DNA of 64,000 nt from Paraescarpia echinospica (GCA_020002185.1 CM034534.1:17109156-17173155), one strand, 5' to 3'; counted from the stretch's first letter, positions 47,295 to 59,571 are shown. Numbers and translations are program-made. The notes: generated by a model from the sequence alone, not told the origin.

Positions 47295-47999
47295 GTCAGT
47301 GAAAAGTTATTGTTCCGATATGTTTCAGGTACCCACCCTCAGGGGGATTCTGGAGTTCGAACGAATCCCCTTTCGAACCCCCATTTTAAAATATTGTATT
47401 AACCGCAATATATTCCGAAAATCACCCGGAAATTACCGATTGTTTTTGTACGCGATTAGTGTCTGTATTTATTTATATATTGTTCTTAATGTGACCATAC
47501 ACATATTGAATGTATATTGCCCGCCAAATTACGTTTAATAAACCTTCGCATTTTGTTTGCAATTTACTATTTTCGCGGAATAATGTATATTTGGGCCCCG
47601 TAGCAAATTGGGATTGTGAGGCCCTGAACCCCCTATTTTTAAACTAAAAACTAATGTTATGCTTTTATATGTTTCCCACGTAACGTTTTTGCAATGTTGT
47701 GATATATCACTATTTTTGGTAATGATTAAAACGTCGGTATAATAGAGAAACAAAATATATACAATCGAGATGGTCAGCGCAATCAGATGCCGCCTGAAAA
47801 ACAGAATCGACCTATGCTTCACCTTTACTTTTCAAACGAATATTGCCCACATTTCCAAATGGCACTAGATGTCTTTCTCTTTCTCTAGTTCTGGTTCTAG
47901 TTGTTTCCAGCACTCGGCAACGTTCTGTTAATTGACTAGTCTGTATATATTGTGGTTACAATGCTATGGTCTTAAGAAGTCTCATTCAACTACTCCGCC

Positions 48000-48275
48000 C
48001 TTTTCAGAACATTATCGTCAAAGCGACCTTTCTATGCTCGCATAGAAAGGGTGGTCATTGTCAGGGTGCTTGTCGTCCTCAGTGGTTCCTTTACGTCCCA
48101 AATTGAAACGGGACTGACATTAACGTGATCTCCAAGTCACGAGGGATACACAATCCCCAATGTTGAGGGCCGGGTTTTTATAACAATAATACCATGCCTG
48201 TCCGGTCCGGGGTTTGAACTCAGAGTACTGGCATGCTATGTGGATGTGCTAACTACTATACTATCGCGCTCTTTC
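48000..48275 (-). mobile_element. Second tRNA-derived SINE family (S2)
   Basis: Read on the minus strand from 48275: a tRNA-like head with an A-box-like TAGTATAGTAGTTAGCAC and a B-box-like GAGTTCAAACC, a unique body, and a 3' part with the 10-bp hairpin CCTTTCTATG/CATAGAAAGG near 48028-48051. The head differs from family S1. No target duplication was defined. Confidence 0.65.
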
Positions 48276-48819
48276 TCTGTCTGGTGGTACTCTATGTTCT
48301 ATGGACTACATGCAGGTAATTGCATATTGGAAAACTTCGCTCACGTTAGTCTAGTGCAACATGATCCAGAAACTAGCCATTTCGTCCCACATTGACATCT
48401 CCTTAAAACATCCACCGGAAGGTGCTATTTTGAATGCCGACTGTCTAAGCCAAGTGTCGAATTTCATGTGGTTTAAATTGTGGTGTTATGTTTAGTTAAT
48501 TATTAAATCTTGCCTGGCACCGGTGTACATCGGTGGGGTCACCGGCACGTGCCCCAGTTGCCACAATGGTAACACGTCACTGCTTAGAAACCGTGTTGAT
48601 TTTATTTGACAGACGGTCACGCTGATGACTACAAGCTGCGCCTCTTTGGTCGCGCCCATCTTGCCGGAAATAGCCGAATTACTCAAACCAATAACGATGT
48701 TAACCTTTGTTTACATAGTACTGAAGTCGTGCCTTTAATACGGGAAAATAATGTTTAGTTTACTTCTTTAAACATGTCATAGACGTTTTTGTTATTACCA
48801 AAATCACGTCACTACTTGC

Positions 48820-49012
48820 AACAGATAAGCATTTCTAGAATGTCCACCGAAAAACGTAATTAACTGTAAATAACTATTATTGTGTTTCCTAAGATATATC
48901 GCCAAATTAGTAGATCAGAGGCTAATGGTCCAATGAAGTAAATGATCATAGAGCGAGTGGGTATTTGCGCATCAGGCGACATGCACATACAATAGTCGAA
49001 AATTAGCGTATT
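48820..49012 (+). repeat. Dispersed repeat family R1, copy D
   Basis: Shares GTAAATAACTATTATTGTG, TTAGTAGATCA, CCAATGAAG, GAGTGGG and ACATACAATAGTCGAAA blocks with copies A-C. Followed directly by a (TG)n tract. Confidence 0.5.
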
Positions 49013-49014
49013 AA

Positions 49015-49215
<201 letters not shown>

Positions 49216-50281
49216 ATAGCTTGACACCATAGCAAGGCTCCCTTTATGACCGTACGATTGCACAACCACAGAAATGTTAAATCACAGAGTATCCCGAACC
49301 CATTTTCTAAACCCTGGATCTGAGGGGCATTGTTGTCTTTCTTGCAATTTGAACGCTTACTATGACTACTGAAGGAGAAAAGAAGGGTCTGTGTCTAGTG
49401 AAATTTTGATTACCACATTCAGGCGGACAACGCTCCTCAACGTTCTTCGAATTGCTACCAAAATAGTTCTAATATTGGCAGTTTGTTTTCGCAGATGCAA
49501 TCAAGACGGAAAACATGATGACATATTGTGTGGACTAATCGCCAAATATACGGAGTTAAACAATGTTAGAGCTTTCTTTTATAACGTGTAACGATACCCT
49601 GTCCGCAACAGTTGGACTGTTAGGTGTTTACTGGTGTTTAGATGCTTAATTATGGTCATTTCACAGGAAACGTCGACACGTTGGGTTCTCATTGGGCGGC
49701 AGGGGGCACATGTGAACGTATTCGAAATACTTCACAATTTATGTAACAATTTATGTCATATTAACATAGTATGTTGTGATTAACACGGGATTTATGGCAA
49801 TACACCTAGTAAGTTGACGGTTGTGGGAAGCAACAAAACAAAATACATTGAAGTCTTCGTTCTGGCTGAACGTTTATGATGATAATAATAATAATAATAT
49901 CGCTTATTTAACACCATATATATGTACAATGTCCATTCGGAGGCGTTTAAACTATCTTTACATTAGGTAATGGTCTAATTTGTAATGTTATGATTCCGTG
50001 GCTGTGGCATGACAACGCGGGAACTGACCAGTTATGTCACTTTTAAGAGCGCATATGTCTTAACCAATATCTAACTATTTAGACTTGGCGTGAAGCCCTT
50101 TTAATTCTTTTTTATATAAAAATATATCAGAAATAATTGTAGATATTTAAAATTTAATTTTGTAATGTTACATTAAGTACTTTATTTATTTCATTGCAAA
50201 TGTCAAACGCCTCAAATAGTGTTCTATTAGCTTTTGCGCTATAATAAATGTATTTATTTATTTATAATGATTACTCTGTAG

Positions 50282-50417
50282 GCTTCTCCGTTTGCGCCAT
50301 TTCTCTACGATTCTGTGTGGCTATACATCGTCGCCATGGAAGAAATGCAACGACGTGGCTACTCACCACGCAATGGTTCCGTGTTTGTTGAAACCGCCAA
50401 GCATATGTCCTTCTACG
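50282..50417 (+). CDS. Receptor guanylate cyclase exon 7 (ligand-binding domain)
   Basis: Acceptor CTGTAG at 50281 and strong donor G|GTGAGT at 50418. Encodes LYDSVWLYIVAMEEM, the well-conserved 'yDavllya.al.e' helix, then a loop and VETAKHMSFYG. Ends in phase 1. Confidence 0.88.
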
Positions 50418-52704
50418 GTGAGTGTGTTGACACGGGCACTGGTGTTTGCATCGGCACTAGTCTGCGTTAAAAATGCTTCCTCAAATCGATTTTTGCTCGT
50501 CTCACTAAAACATAATTTTGCGACAAAAGCAAAGCAAAACTATATCGTATCCAATTCAACATGCAGACTCGTTTGTTCATTGATGATAATAATACACTAA
50601 GACACACGCTACTGGCAGAAATACCGGTAAGACTAATGGTATCAGTCTGATATCGATAGCGAGACGAGTTAACATGTGTTCAGTTTTAATAATTACATAT
50701 TAACCAGAGACACCCACCTACTATTTAATGCTTCGTTATGCGTACTCAGAGACCAATGCGTGACGTATTTAAACTTAAACTCCCGTCCTCAGTTGGCGTA
50801 ATCTATTTTGAATGAAGGAAGCTGATATTCAGCTATACTTATTACTAGTTCATTCGAGACATACGTCACGATATGGCATTACGTTGCCTTGCGGTGCGCA
50901 TTGTTGGTAGCAATTGAAAGCAACAAACTATATTAGTGATATGATATGACATTTAAAGGTGACATGAACATAAATTTTCTATTTTAACCACGTAAATAAC
51001 ATACCAACATGATGCTATTTAGACAGGGGTAATGCCTGACAAGTTCCTTAGTTAATATATAAACGCAGTTTAATGTGTAAAAATAAGCTTATCTGACCGA
51101 TTTCCGAATGAAATCCCGAATGAAATAGTGTGCCAGATTGCCGCTTGGTAAAGTACTGTGACGTAATATGTGCCATAGCCCAAATCTGTCTCACCACTGG
51201 AAACATGGAAGACCGTAAGATTCTTGTGATTCGGATTTGGAGAGTCGTGTGGCAAATGTGAGGACTTGTAGAACTGTTGCAGTATACAGCGACGAACCAT
51301 TGGCAATAGACGTCACTCAGGAAAGTTTGTGACATGTACGATGATGACAACGATGTAAAAAGGAACATTTTGAGACTGTTGTTGTCGCCGGTGACAAACG
51401 ACAATTTCAGATTCACTGACATTATACAGAATCACACGGCTTATTTTCAACGTCAAATACAACGTCTATACGTATAACTATATAATGTTGTAATAGTATT
51501 AATATGATGCGCGCAACTGACAGAATTGTGCAAGCCAGCCATTCACTGATTCAGTGATTTCACTGACACTGTCGCTGTCAATGTCATTGACATTGAGTGG
51601 TTCAGAGATGTCAGTTACTTCCGACGACAAGGCGGCTCTATTTTTTAAAACACTAAATAATTTGGTTGGGCTGCTGCGATGATGTCATCCAGAGATGATA
51701 AAGCGACCCCATGTTCGGTAACAGGAACCTATATTCATCACAATAGCCATAGTGCAACATGTATTTCGCCGCTTCGGGAGCAGGCATTGCTTCTGATTGA
51801 CTGTTATTTGTGTATGTTCATAATCCGTGGTACACTTGTGAAATATCCAACCTCTGTGTAATTAGTCAACCAATTTGTTCATCAATGGCTATATCTATCA
51901 AACTAGGTTCGTAAATGTGCTAGGTGGTTTACAAGTCACATTACAAGTGATGATTTACGTAAAAAATCCAAAAAATACATGATGTCAGTGCAGTTACAAT
52001 TGTTCAAGAACATTTCTCAAAAGACCCACTGTCACCCACACCACGATTGTGCATACCAACTATACATCATGATAATGTATGATGGAACAGAATTAGAGGT
52101 GATTTCAAATGTTTGACTTACTTGACTACAATATTATTCATAGAAATGTGTAAACAGAACAGCTTTTTTACTATACTTTATTACTTACAAGGTATTTTGC
52201 AATATAGCAGTCCAATAAAGCATGCAATATTATTAGGCATGTAGTCATTTTCCATTTCATTTTCTTGTTGATACATAATCATGGATGCTTGACTGCTCTC
52301 TCACAGCAAGTCTCCAACTTATCATTAAGCGCTATCTGATGCACAGTGTTCTAAGCACAATGGAGAATGTGAAAGGGTTCACATGTAAGAGTTGAAGACG
52401 ATAGTGTTTCCTCAACCCTTGAGTTGTCAGTAATAGCGATACTGAAATACAAACCAACTATACATCAGTATAATAAACAGATAACCTTATCTATTTGTTG
52501 GTATTACTAAAATCTGAGCACACAGAGGTATACTACATAATAATTGTTGTTGTTACCGTACCATGTTGCAGTCAAGAAATACACAATTAAAATGAATATA
52601 TCTTAATATAATTTGATAGTTTAATTGCAGCGCAGAAAGTAACTATTCAGTGTACAGTTTTATTGCACCTTGTTATTTATGTAATTAAGATGATGTAGTG
52701 AATA

Positions 52705-53810
52705 TAATAATAATAATATTTATAGAGCGCAATATCCGTAATATGCTCAAAGGGCTGTACAATAAAATCCAATCAAGCAATTCAATGTATACTTATAAAA
52801 ACTGCAAAAACAGAAACTTCAGATAAAATGTAGAACAAATTAAGTAAGTTATATTAAAACTATTAATTAAATAAATACATACACAATTATATAAATTAGA
52901 CCTGTTATAACTGTATTTACATATATGCATACCTATACATACATACTCATACACATGCACGCACGCACACATAAATAAATACTGATACATGCATTCAAAA
53001 TAATATATCTATATGTATAAAAGTATGATATGCAGTAAAATTTCCTCAAATGAAATGTTTAAAATGTCAGCAGTATTGAGCTTTGAATATGTGCGCCTTT
53101 AGTGTCTTTCTGAACGCCGACAGAGTTATGCTGCACTTGATAGCAATGGGCAGTGCATTCCATAGTCGAGGTCCAATCAAACGAAAGGACCTGTCTGCTA
53201 AACTGACCGTGTTCGTTGAACTTCAAGCAAAAGTTGTTCAGATGAACGTGTGCGTCCCGGACAGTGCCTGGTTAACAGGTTGGCAAGATATAGCGGCGCC
53301 GTCCCGTTCAGACATCTAAACACATAAAGGAGTATTTTAAACTCGATTCGGCATTTGATTGACAGCCAGTGCAATTATTTTAGAACCGGAGTTATGTGGT
53401 CACGGCGAGGTGTGAACGTGATGATTCTGGCTGCCATGTTTTGGATTCGCTGGAGTTTGTCAATGTGGTCATGTGGTAGTCCAGCCAGTAACGCGTTCCC
53501 GTAGTCCAATCTAGACATGACGGAAGCATGCACAAGTGATTTAGTCGCATCTGTTGTGAGGTATCGCCTGATTTGACTGATGTTGTGGAGGTGCATATAT
53601 GCTGTTCGGCAAATGGCACTTATGTGGTTAGTCATGCTGAGGGATTGATCAAAACAACGGTGAGGTTGCGCGCACTTGAAGACGAAGTCAAACTCGAGTG
53701 AAAAATGCGTATCTCCTTTAGCAGTGGCAACTTCTGTTTAGTGCCAAACACCATGACATTCGTCTTCTGATCATTTAACTTCAGTAAATTGGTCACCAAG
53801 TTCTTCTAGG
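52705..53810 (-). mobile_element. L2-clade LINE, 3' fragment
   Basis: Minus strand. The 3' tail at 52705-52765 has ATT repeats and GCGCTCTATAAAT, as in the other L2 copies. The frame 53635-53375 encodes HLHNISQIRRYL, SRLDYGNALLAGLP, LQRIQNMAARI and HITPVLK, the L2 RT C-terminal region. Sequence to about 53100 continues in broken frames. The catalytic RT core and endonuclease are absent. Confidence 0.8.
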
Positions 53811-55091
53811 CAACAGCACAGACGATCCATTGAGTCAAAACATATATTCCCATAACAATTTTACACTGAATGATGACATGCCAACCAGGTTTATTAAGAA
53901 TGGTAGCTGCCAGTTCAACATAGACATTTACTGAAAGAGTCAGACGGAAGAAAAAACGACACAATACAAAGGTGCCACGGAATTAAGCATTGCCATTGGA
54001 CGCGACGTTATGACACGCAAAGTTCTACACATTTATAATATACCCACACTCCAAATATCAAACAAAACAAGAAGTAACAGTCCAGGTTATAGAACATATA
54101 AATATCCAACAACGTGGTCAAATGTTATACACGCTAGAAAGACAGGTTCGCGAACTGCCATGCCAGTAATTAAACAACAGTCGAGCCGAGGAGTTGAACG
54201 ACATTCTTTGAAGCGAAGGCGAAGTGCTCAGCTTTCCATTCGCAGATGTGCGCTCCAAAAACTGAGAGTTCGTTGCTGGTATTGAAATATTCGAAGTAAT
54301 TTTGTATACGGTTAACAACGTATAACATATCTATGAAGTACAACTGATAAATACAAATGAGGTGTAGCAAATAAATCGCAGCTACGCCTACATTTTGTCA
54401 CTCTTCTTGGATATGGCTTACCTCGACTAAAAACCAAGTTGCTTCGCCTTCGCTCGCAGCTGGCTTCGTTGTTTTGGGGACGTCAAACTTCGTCTCTTTT
54501 TAGTGGTTCTCTTGATAGTAGTCAGGATGATGGGTAATGTCACTGGTACTTGTATTATTCGAATTCACAAACTGCTGTATCCTTCACGAAACAACTACTG
54601 TCAACATGATCACACTGACAAAGGCATAGCAGATGCGAGTCCAACTTTCAAGTTGCGATATCGATGGTCATAAAATTCAGTCGATTTATTTGTTTATAAT
54701 CCTCTCAGTTCTTGTCTTTGGCATTCGATCGAAAGCAAACAACTCTTCGCCGAAGCATTTCCATAGCTTTCATCCAACATACAATGACTGGTTGTCATTA
54801 ATCGAAGACAACAGTGCGGCAACCGCTGAATAACATGGACAACTTCGATCAGCCGCTAGCTTCTATGGCACTTATGACGTCACACTCACGGAAACTCCCG
54901 AAGGCAAAATTTAAGAGGCGGTGTGTGAGGAAGCATTCTTATTTGCGTGATTTTTTAAAACAAAATTTTATATCTTTTTTTGGACTACATGATTATCTTA
55001 TTATATATATATATATATATATTATTCTATTTACTATAGCATTTATTTAAACTTGATCGTGTCACCTTTAAGGCACATATCCCATGTTCAG

Positions 55092-55261
55092 GAAAAAGCG
55101 GTGTCGTGCTGTTCAACAATGTCGGAGACAGGGTAGAGAATTGCACCCTCTGGCAACTCAAGAAAGGAAGCGTCACATTTACGCGCATGTTGGAAGTTCG
55201 CCTGACGAAGTCTACAACGCCGTTACTGGCAAATCAGTCGAAAACGCGCATGGTCCTGCAG
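55092..55261 (+). CDS. Receptor guanylate cyclase exon 8 (ligand-binding domain)
   Basis: Acceptor GTTCAG at 55091 and donor CAG|GTTAGT at 55262. Encodes KSGVVLFNNVGDRVENCTLWQL, the family 'f.G.tG.v.ld..GdR...y.l' motif near the end of the ligand-binding domain. Confidence 0.88.
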
Positions 55262-55329
55262 GTTAGTATGATAAATATCGCATACCTCAGTTTTTGTAAT
55301 TCTTTTTTAATAATAAGTTGTCACACAAA

Positions 55330-55421
55330 AGACTCGACAAACGCTATATATATATATACATAATATATATATACATACCTATAAATATATGTATATATAT
55401 ATATATATATATATACTATAC

Positions 55422-55455
<34 letters not shown>

Positions 55456-55500
55456 ATATATATATATGTATAAATATATTATATATATATGTATATAGTG
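55330..55500. repeat. (TA)n/(ATGTATATA)n repeat
   Basis: Long alternating TA with ATGTATATA variants in intron 8, about 100 bases before exon 9. Confidence 0.95.
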
Positions 55501-55595
55501 TTTTTTTCGACGTAAAACGTTACTTTTTATGTTGTCACTTTCGAAGTTGATATTGTAAATGTAAGCGTGAGTGGTATCGTGACACTACCTTTCAG

Positions 55596-55704
55596 GGCAT
55601 CGCGGTGAACGAAGAGCGGATGTGGGGTAAGACGGGTGCTAAGCCACCCCCGGACAAACCCGTGTGCGGATTCTACAATGAACTCTGCCCAGATGACAAT
55701 TCGG
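55596..55704 (+). CDS. Receptor guanylate cyclase exon 9 (juxtamembrane cysteines)
   Basis: Acceptor CTTTCAG at 55595 and donor G|GTAAAT at 55705. Encodes a proline-rich segment and PVCGFYNELCPDD. The CGFxxExC pair is the extracellular juxtamembrane disulfide signature of receptor guanylate cyclases. Confidence 0.88.
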
Positions 55705-55825
55705 GTAAATGCTTTCACACGACGCGGACTAGACACTGGAACATCCCTCGCCCCACATTGTACGGCATACCTTCACCGATTCTTGTACAACCGCCGCCGT
55801 CGCCGCCATGATGCATTATGCATAA

Positions 55826-56385
55826 ACACACCACCACCACCATCATCATCACCATCATTACCACCACCACCGCCACCACCACCACCACTATCATCATCAC
55901 CACCACCACCACCGCCGCCACTGCCATCACCACAACCACCGTCATAACCACCACCACCACTATCATCACAACCTCCACCACCACAACCACCACAACCACC
56001 ACCACCACCACCTCCACCTCCACCACCATCAACACCACAACCGCCACTGCCACCACCATCACCACAATCACCATCATCATCATCATTACCACCACCACCG
56101 ACACCACCACCACCACCACTATCATCATCACCACCACCATCACCGCCGCCACTGCCACCACCACAACCACCGTCATAACCACCACCACCACCACCACCAC
56201 TATCATCACAACCACCACCACAACCACCACAACCACCACCACCACCACCTCCACCACCACCTCCTCCTCCACCACCACCACTACCACCATCGCCACCACC
56301 ACCACCTCCACTATCACCATCAATACCACCACCGCCACCATCACCACCACCACAACAACCACCACTACCAACAACATAAAAACTA
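55826..56385. repeat. (CCA)n/(CAT)n trinucleotide block, ~560 bp
   Basis: Imperfect CAC/CCA/CAT/CCG trinucleotides. Two sub-blocks, starting near 55905 and 56145, share the same internal pattern (CCGCCGCCACTGCCA, CGTCATAACCACC, TATCATCACAACC), so a larger unit of about 240 bases was duplicated within it. Long frames on both strands here are repeat artefacts. Lies in intron 9. Confidence 0.92.
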
Positions 56386-56547
56386 ACAATCTCAACACCA
56401 TTGTATGCTGTAAACTATTGTCACATAAATATCGGCGACGACTTAAACACTTGCTTAATTTCACAACTGGCATTATCCGTTAAATGAGTCGAAAGACTGT
56501 ATGTATACAAATATGTGTATTTCTTAAATGAAGTCTTTCTGTTTCAG

Positions 56548-56632
56548 TTCGAAATATCGCCATCGGTGCAAGCTTCGCTGTCTTCACCATAGTGGCAGTT
56601 CCGTCAATCATTTTAGGAATAACTTTATACAG
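56548..56632 (+). CDS. Receptor guanylate cyclase exon 10 (transmembrane helix)
   Basis: Acceptor GTTTCAG at 56547 and donor AG|GTAACC at 56633. Encodes an uninterrupted hydrophobic helix of about 23 residues followed by LYR, where the family has the stop-transfer 'yRk' motif completed in exon 11. Confidence 0.88.
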
Positions 56633-56757
56633 GTAACCCACACGTACGTAATCTGATTATAGAACAATATGTTTTAGTATAATAAATGTGACCTATGAAT
56701 CACAATACTGATTTCGTTGGAAACAACTATGATGGTAACACAAACACATACGCAAGT

Positions 56758-56959
<202 letters not shown>

Positions 56960-57094
56960 GTGGGCTTCCTTGTTTAGATAAAGAATGCGTTCGTGGTGGC
57001 CACATTAGGATCCAACAATTGCATGTTGTAAAGCTACACATGTGTAACTAATTCATTGTGGTTTTTCGTTGTGTCAATATCGTTGTGTGCGTAG

Positions 57095-57176
57095 GAAATG
57101 GAAGCTTCAGGCGGAGCTCGATCTGACACTGTGGAAGATCAACTGTGACGAACTCAGTTTCATTGGACATAACCTA
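57095..57176 (+). CDS. Receptor guanylate cyclase exon 11 (cytoplasmic linker)
   Basis: Acceptor GCGTAG at 57094 and donor CTA|GTAAGT at 57177. Encodes RKWKLQAELDLTLWKINCDEL, matching the invariant 'yRK.k.E.EL....WkI' entry into the kinase-homology domain. Confidence 0.9.
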
Positions 57177-57221
57177 GTAAGTTGACAGACTGGCCATAAG
57201 CCGACTTGTCAAATGTTATCT

Positions 57222-57655
57222 GCAAGGGTGGACCTAGAGAGGGTAGTCGTCGGGGGAGGGGGCTCAAAACCTCCAATTGCACATCCCTTGAGGAGGCTCG
57301 CAAAAACCCACTGGCTGCGAACCAAATTCATTTTGGGTGGGCTAATCCGGAGCTTCAGCACGACTCCGCTGTCGAATTTTCACATCAAAAGACGCGGGGA
57401 GGGGGCTGTTGAAGATTTTTCGCTGGGGACTCAGCACCACTCCCTCTACCATTGCGCTGTCTGATCGAAAGACGGCAGGGGGGTTGCTCTGGAAATATTT
57501 GGCGACGACGTTCATAATTTCAGATCGTCTAGGGAGGGCACGTGACGATGTTTATTCAAAATGTCTAGGGGACACGCCACTCTAGCGCAGGTACAGCGCG
57601 GCCAAACTCCAAAGGTCTAGGGGGCACGTGCCAGTCCTCCATGGATCCGCCTATA
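57222..57655. mobile_element. Possible MITE-like element
   Basis: The left border AGGGTGGACCTAGAGAGG and the right border CCTCCATGGATCCGCCT are imperfect inverted repeats, and the interior is rich in GGGG blocks without coding capacity. The design resembles short non-autonomous DNA transposons; no clear target duplication was found. Intron 11. Confidence 0.4.
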
Positions 57656-57969
57656 ATATGGATATACCAATGGGTAGTCTATGCAAAGAAACTTTTTTTT
57701 TATTGAACCTATGTCTTCTGTCATGGAGTTTCTCCGCAACATGTGAAAATACATAATCGATTGATGTGTTTAGTAAGTTGAACATTGTTTAGAGCTTACG
57801 CTTTCATAAAGAAATGGACGCTTCTTGCTGCCTACATGTTGCTAAATAACGACAGTTATTCTGTTTTCTTCCAAAACTGACTTTAATTAAATTGTGTTCC
57901 TCATCAAACATGAATATCAATCATTCATCATGTACGTGTGTATGTGCGTATGCTTACGTTTGTGCTTGC

Positions 57970-58006
<37 letters not shown>

Positions 58007-58010
58007 TGTG
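57970..58010. repeat. (TG)n microsatellite
   Basis: TG dinucleotides followed by degenerate TGCG variants to about 58140. Intron 11. Confidence 0.9.
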
Positions 58011-58327
58011 TGGTGTATGTGCGGGTGCGGGTGCGTGTGTGTGCGCGTGTGTGCGTTTGTGCATGTGAGTTGTCGTGTTAATGTATGTTCATGCGCATGT
58101 TTTACGCATGTGCGTGTGCGTGCCTGTGCGTGTGTGCATACATGAGTGTAAGTGTGCATGCGTGGGTGAGTCTGCATACGCGTATCTTCAAATACGTGGG
58201 TTAAATTGATGGTAACTACACGACTTTGCTTAAAAAGCGTGTACGCAGACAAGTAAGAGTGCATTTGAACCTGAAACATTTATATTCAACATGAACTGTT
58301 GAAGTGTTTTCATGCATTAAACTTCAG

Positions 58328-58561
58328 CAAGCAAAATTAGATAAAACCGAGAAGCTGAACTGTTTAGAAAAGACGCCGACATTGTTTCAGTCCGGATTTC
58401 GCAATACGTCCAAGTCAACCGTCACAGTAACGGATACAGACGTTGAAAGGACCTGTTGTGGGTTTGATCTAGCCTTGTATCGAACAGATGTGGTGGCCGT
58501 ACGCAAACTATGTGCTTCTCCGCTCAAGACTACGCAAAATGTACAACTCGAGTTGAAATTC
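58328..58561 (+). CDS. Receptor guanylate cyclase exon 12 (kinase-homology N-lobe)
   Basis: Acceptor ACTTCAG at 58327 and donor TTC|GTGAGT at 58562. Encodes a low-similarity loop and then ALYRTDVVAVRKL, the counterpart of the kinase VAxK strand. The position of the ATP-binding Lys is Arg here, followed by Lys. Confidence 0.82.
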
Positions 58562-58667
58562 GTGAGTATCTGGCAACGTTTAGCGTAAAATGACGGCGAT
58601 TTTCATCATGCGATGTATGAAACAAATTAATACTGAGTGATGTTGAAGCATTGGAGCAATGATGCGG

Positions 58668-58702
<35 letters not shown>
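58668..58702. repeat. (TG)n microsatellite
   Basis: Short pure TG tract in intron 12. Confidence 0.9.
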
Positions 58703-58704
<2 letters not shown>

Positions 58705-58830
58705 CGTGCATTTGCGTGTGTATGTGCATGGGTGTGCATGTAACCCTCTGTAGATATTCCATTATTGCACTATTCAGGTAGGGGCACGTGATATACTCTT
58801 ACCCCAGAAACACTTTACATTACACCGCTG

Positions 58831-59060
58831 TTGGTAGCTGTTGGTAGCTGTTGGTAGCTGTTGGTAGCTGTTGGTAGCTGCTGGTAGCTGCTGGTAGCTG
58901 CTGGTAGCTGCTGGTAGCTGCTGGTAGCTGCTGGTAGCTGCTGGTAGCTGTTGGTAGCTGTTGGTAGCTGCTGGTAGCTGCTGGTAGCTGCTGGTAGCTG
59001 TTGGTAGCTGCTGGTAGCTGCTGGTAGCTGCTGGTAGCTGTTGGTAGCTGTTGGTAGCTG
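58831..59060 (+). repeat. 10-bp minisatellite, 23 units
   Basis: Twenty-three perfect-length units YTGGTAGCTG. Only the first base varies: T in units 1-5, 13, 14, 18, 22 and 23; C in the others. Open in all frames on the minus strand, giving a Gln/Leu/Pro/Ala/Thr/Ser/Tyr repeat that is not a real protein. Intron 12. Confidence 0.97.
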
Positions 59061-59229
59061 TACATAAGACTTAAAGTAAGAAAAGATGCATTTTTGTGTT
59101 GCTGTTTGTAGTCATTATATTATATTACCACAGCTTCTGGTATTTAGGATTATATCACAGTCGTCAATAAAATAGATCATATGTGGTCGATCGCATTCAA
59201 AGTGACTGGTTTTGTAGTAAACGTCTTTC

Positions 59230-59255
59230 GTTCGTTCGTTCGTTCGTTTGTTTGT
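59230..59255. repeat. (CGTT)n/(TGTT)n short repeat
   Basis: About six tetranucleotide units, 45 bases before exon 13; they add pyrimidines to the region ahead of the acceptor. Confidence 0.85.
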
Positions 59256-59299
59256 TTGTGTGTTTGTTCGTAGACTGTCACTCATTCGTTGTACTACAG

Positions 59300-59404
59300 A
59301 TGTGCAGTGTGAATCACGACAACTTGAACACATTCATCGGCATCTGCACGAGAGCCGACATCCACAATACTGTGACGAAATTCTGCTCCAAAGGAAGTCT
59401 TCAC
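59300..59404 (+). CDS. Receptor guanylate cyclase exon 13 (kinase-homology domain)
   Basis: Acceptor CTACAG at 59299 and donor CAC|GTGAGT at 59405. Encodes HDNLNTFIGIC, the 'H.Nv..fiG.c' motif of receptor guanylate cyclases, and FCSKGSLH, the 'yC.kGsL.D' hinge. Confidence 0.9.
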
Positions 59405-59571
59405 GTGAGTATGTATGAACGCGTGCATACTGTCTCAGACGAAGTAATGTCTGCCCTTCGTAACTGTTGATTGTATATCGTCAACGTCGCTTAATTCTCC
59501 GTCACGTCATTTGGGCTATCGCGAATCAGTTGATGTTCAAACACAGCCTGTTAATAAAAGAGTGTTTAGTT

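Noticed and set aside
47325..47640. A possible MITE bounded by GGTACCCACCCTC and GGGCCCCG-containing sequence
   Set aside because: The ends do not form a convincing inverted repeat and no duplication was found; recorded only as repeat-like DNA in intron 6.
55715..56483. Frames of 252 and 221 codons on opposite strands
   Set aside because: Both are translations of the CCA/CAT trinucleotide block (poly-Val and poly-Thr); there is no domain, and the block lies inside intron 9.
58820..59065. An 81-codon minus-strand frame with a regular QQLPTATSSY repeat
   Set aside because: It is the translation of the 10-bp minisatellite in intron 12; a unit of 10 bases gives a 30-base coding period by chance.
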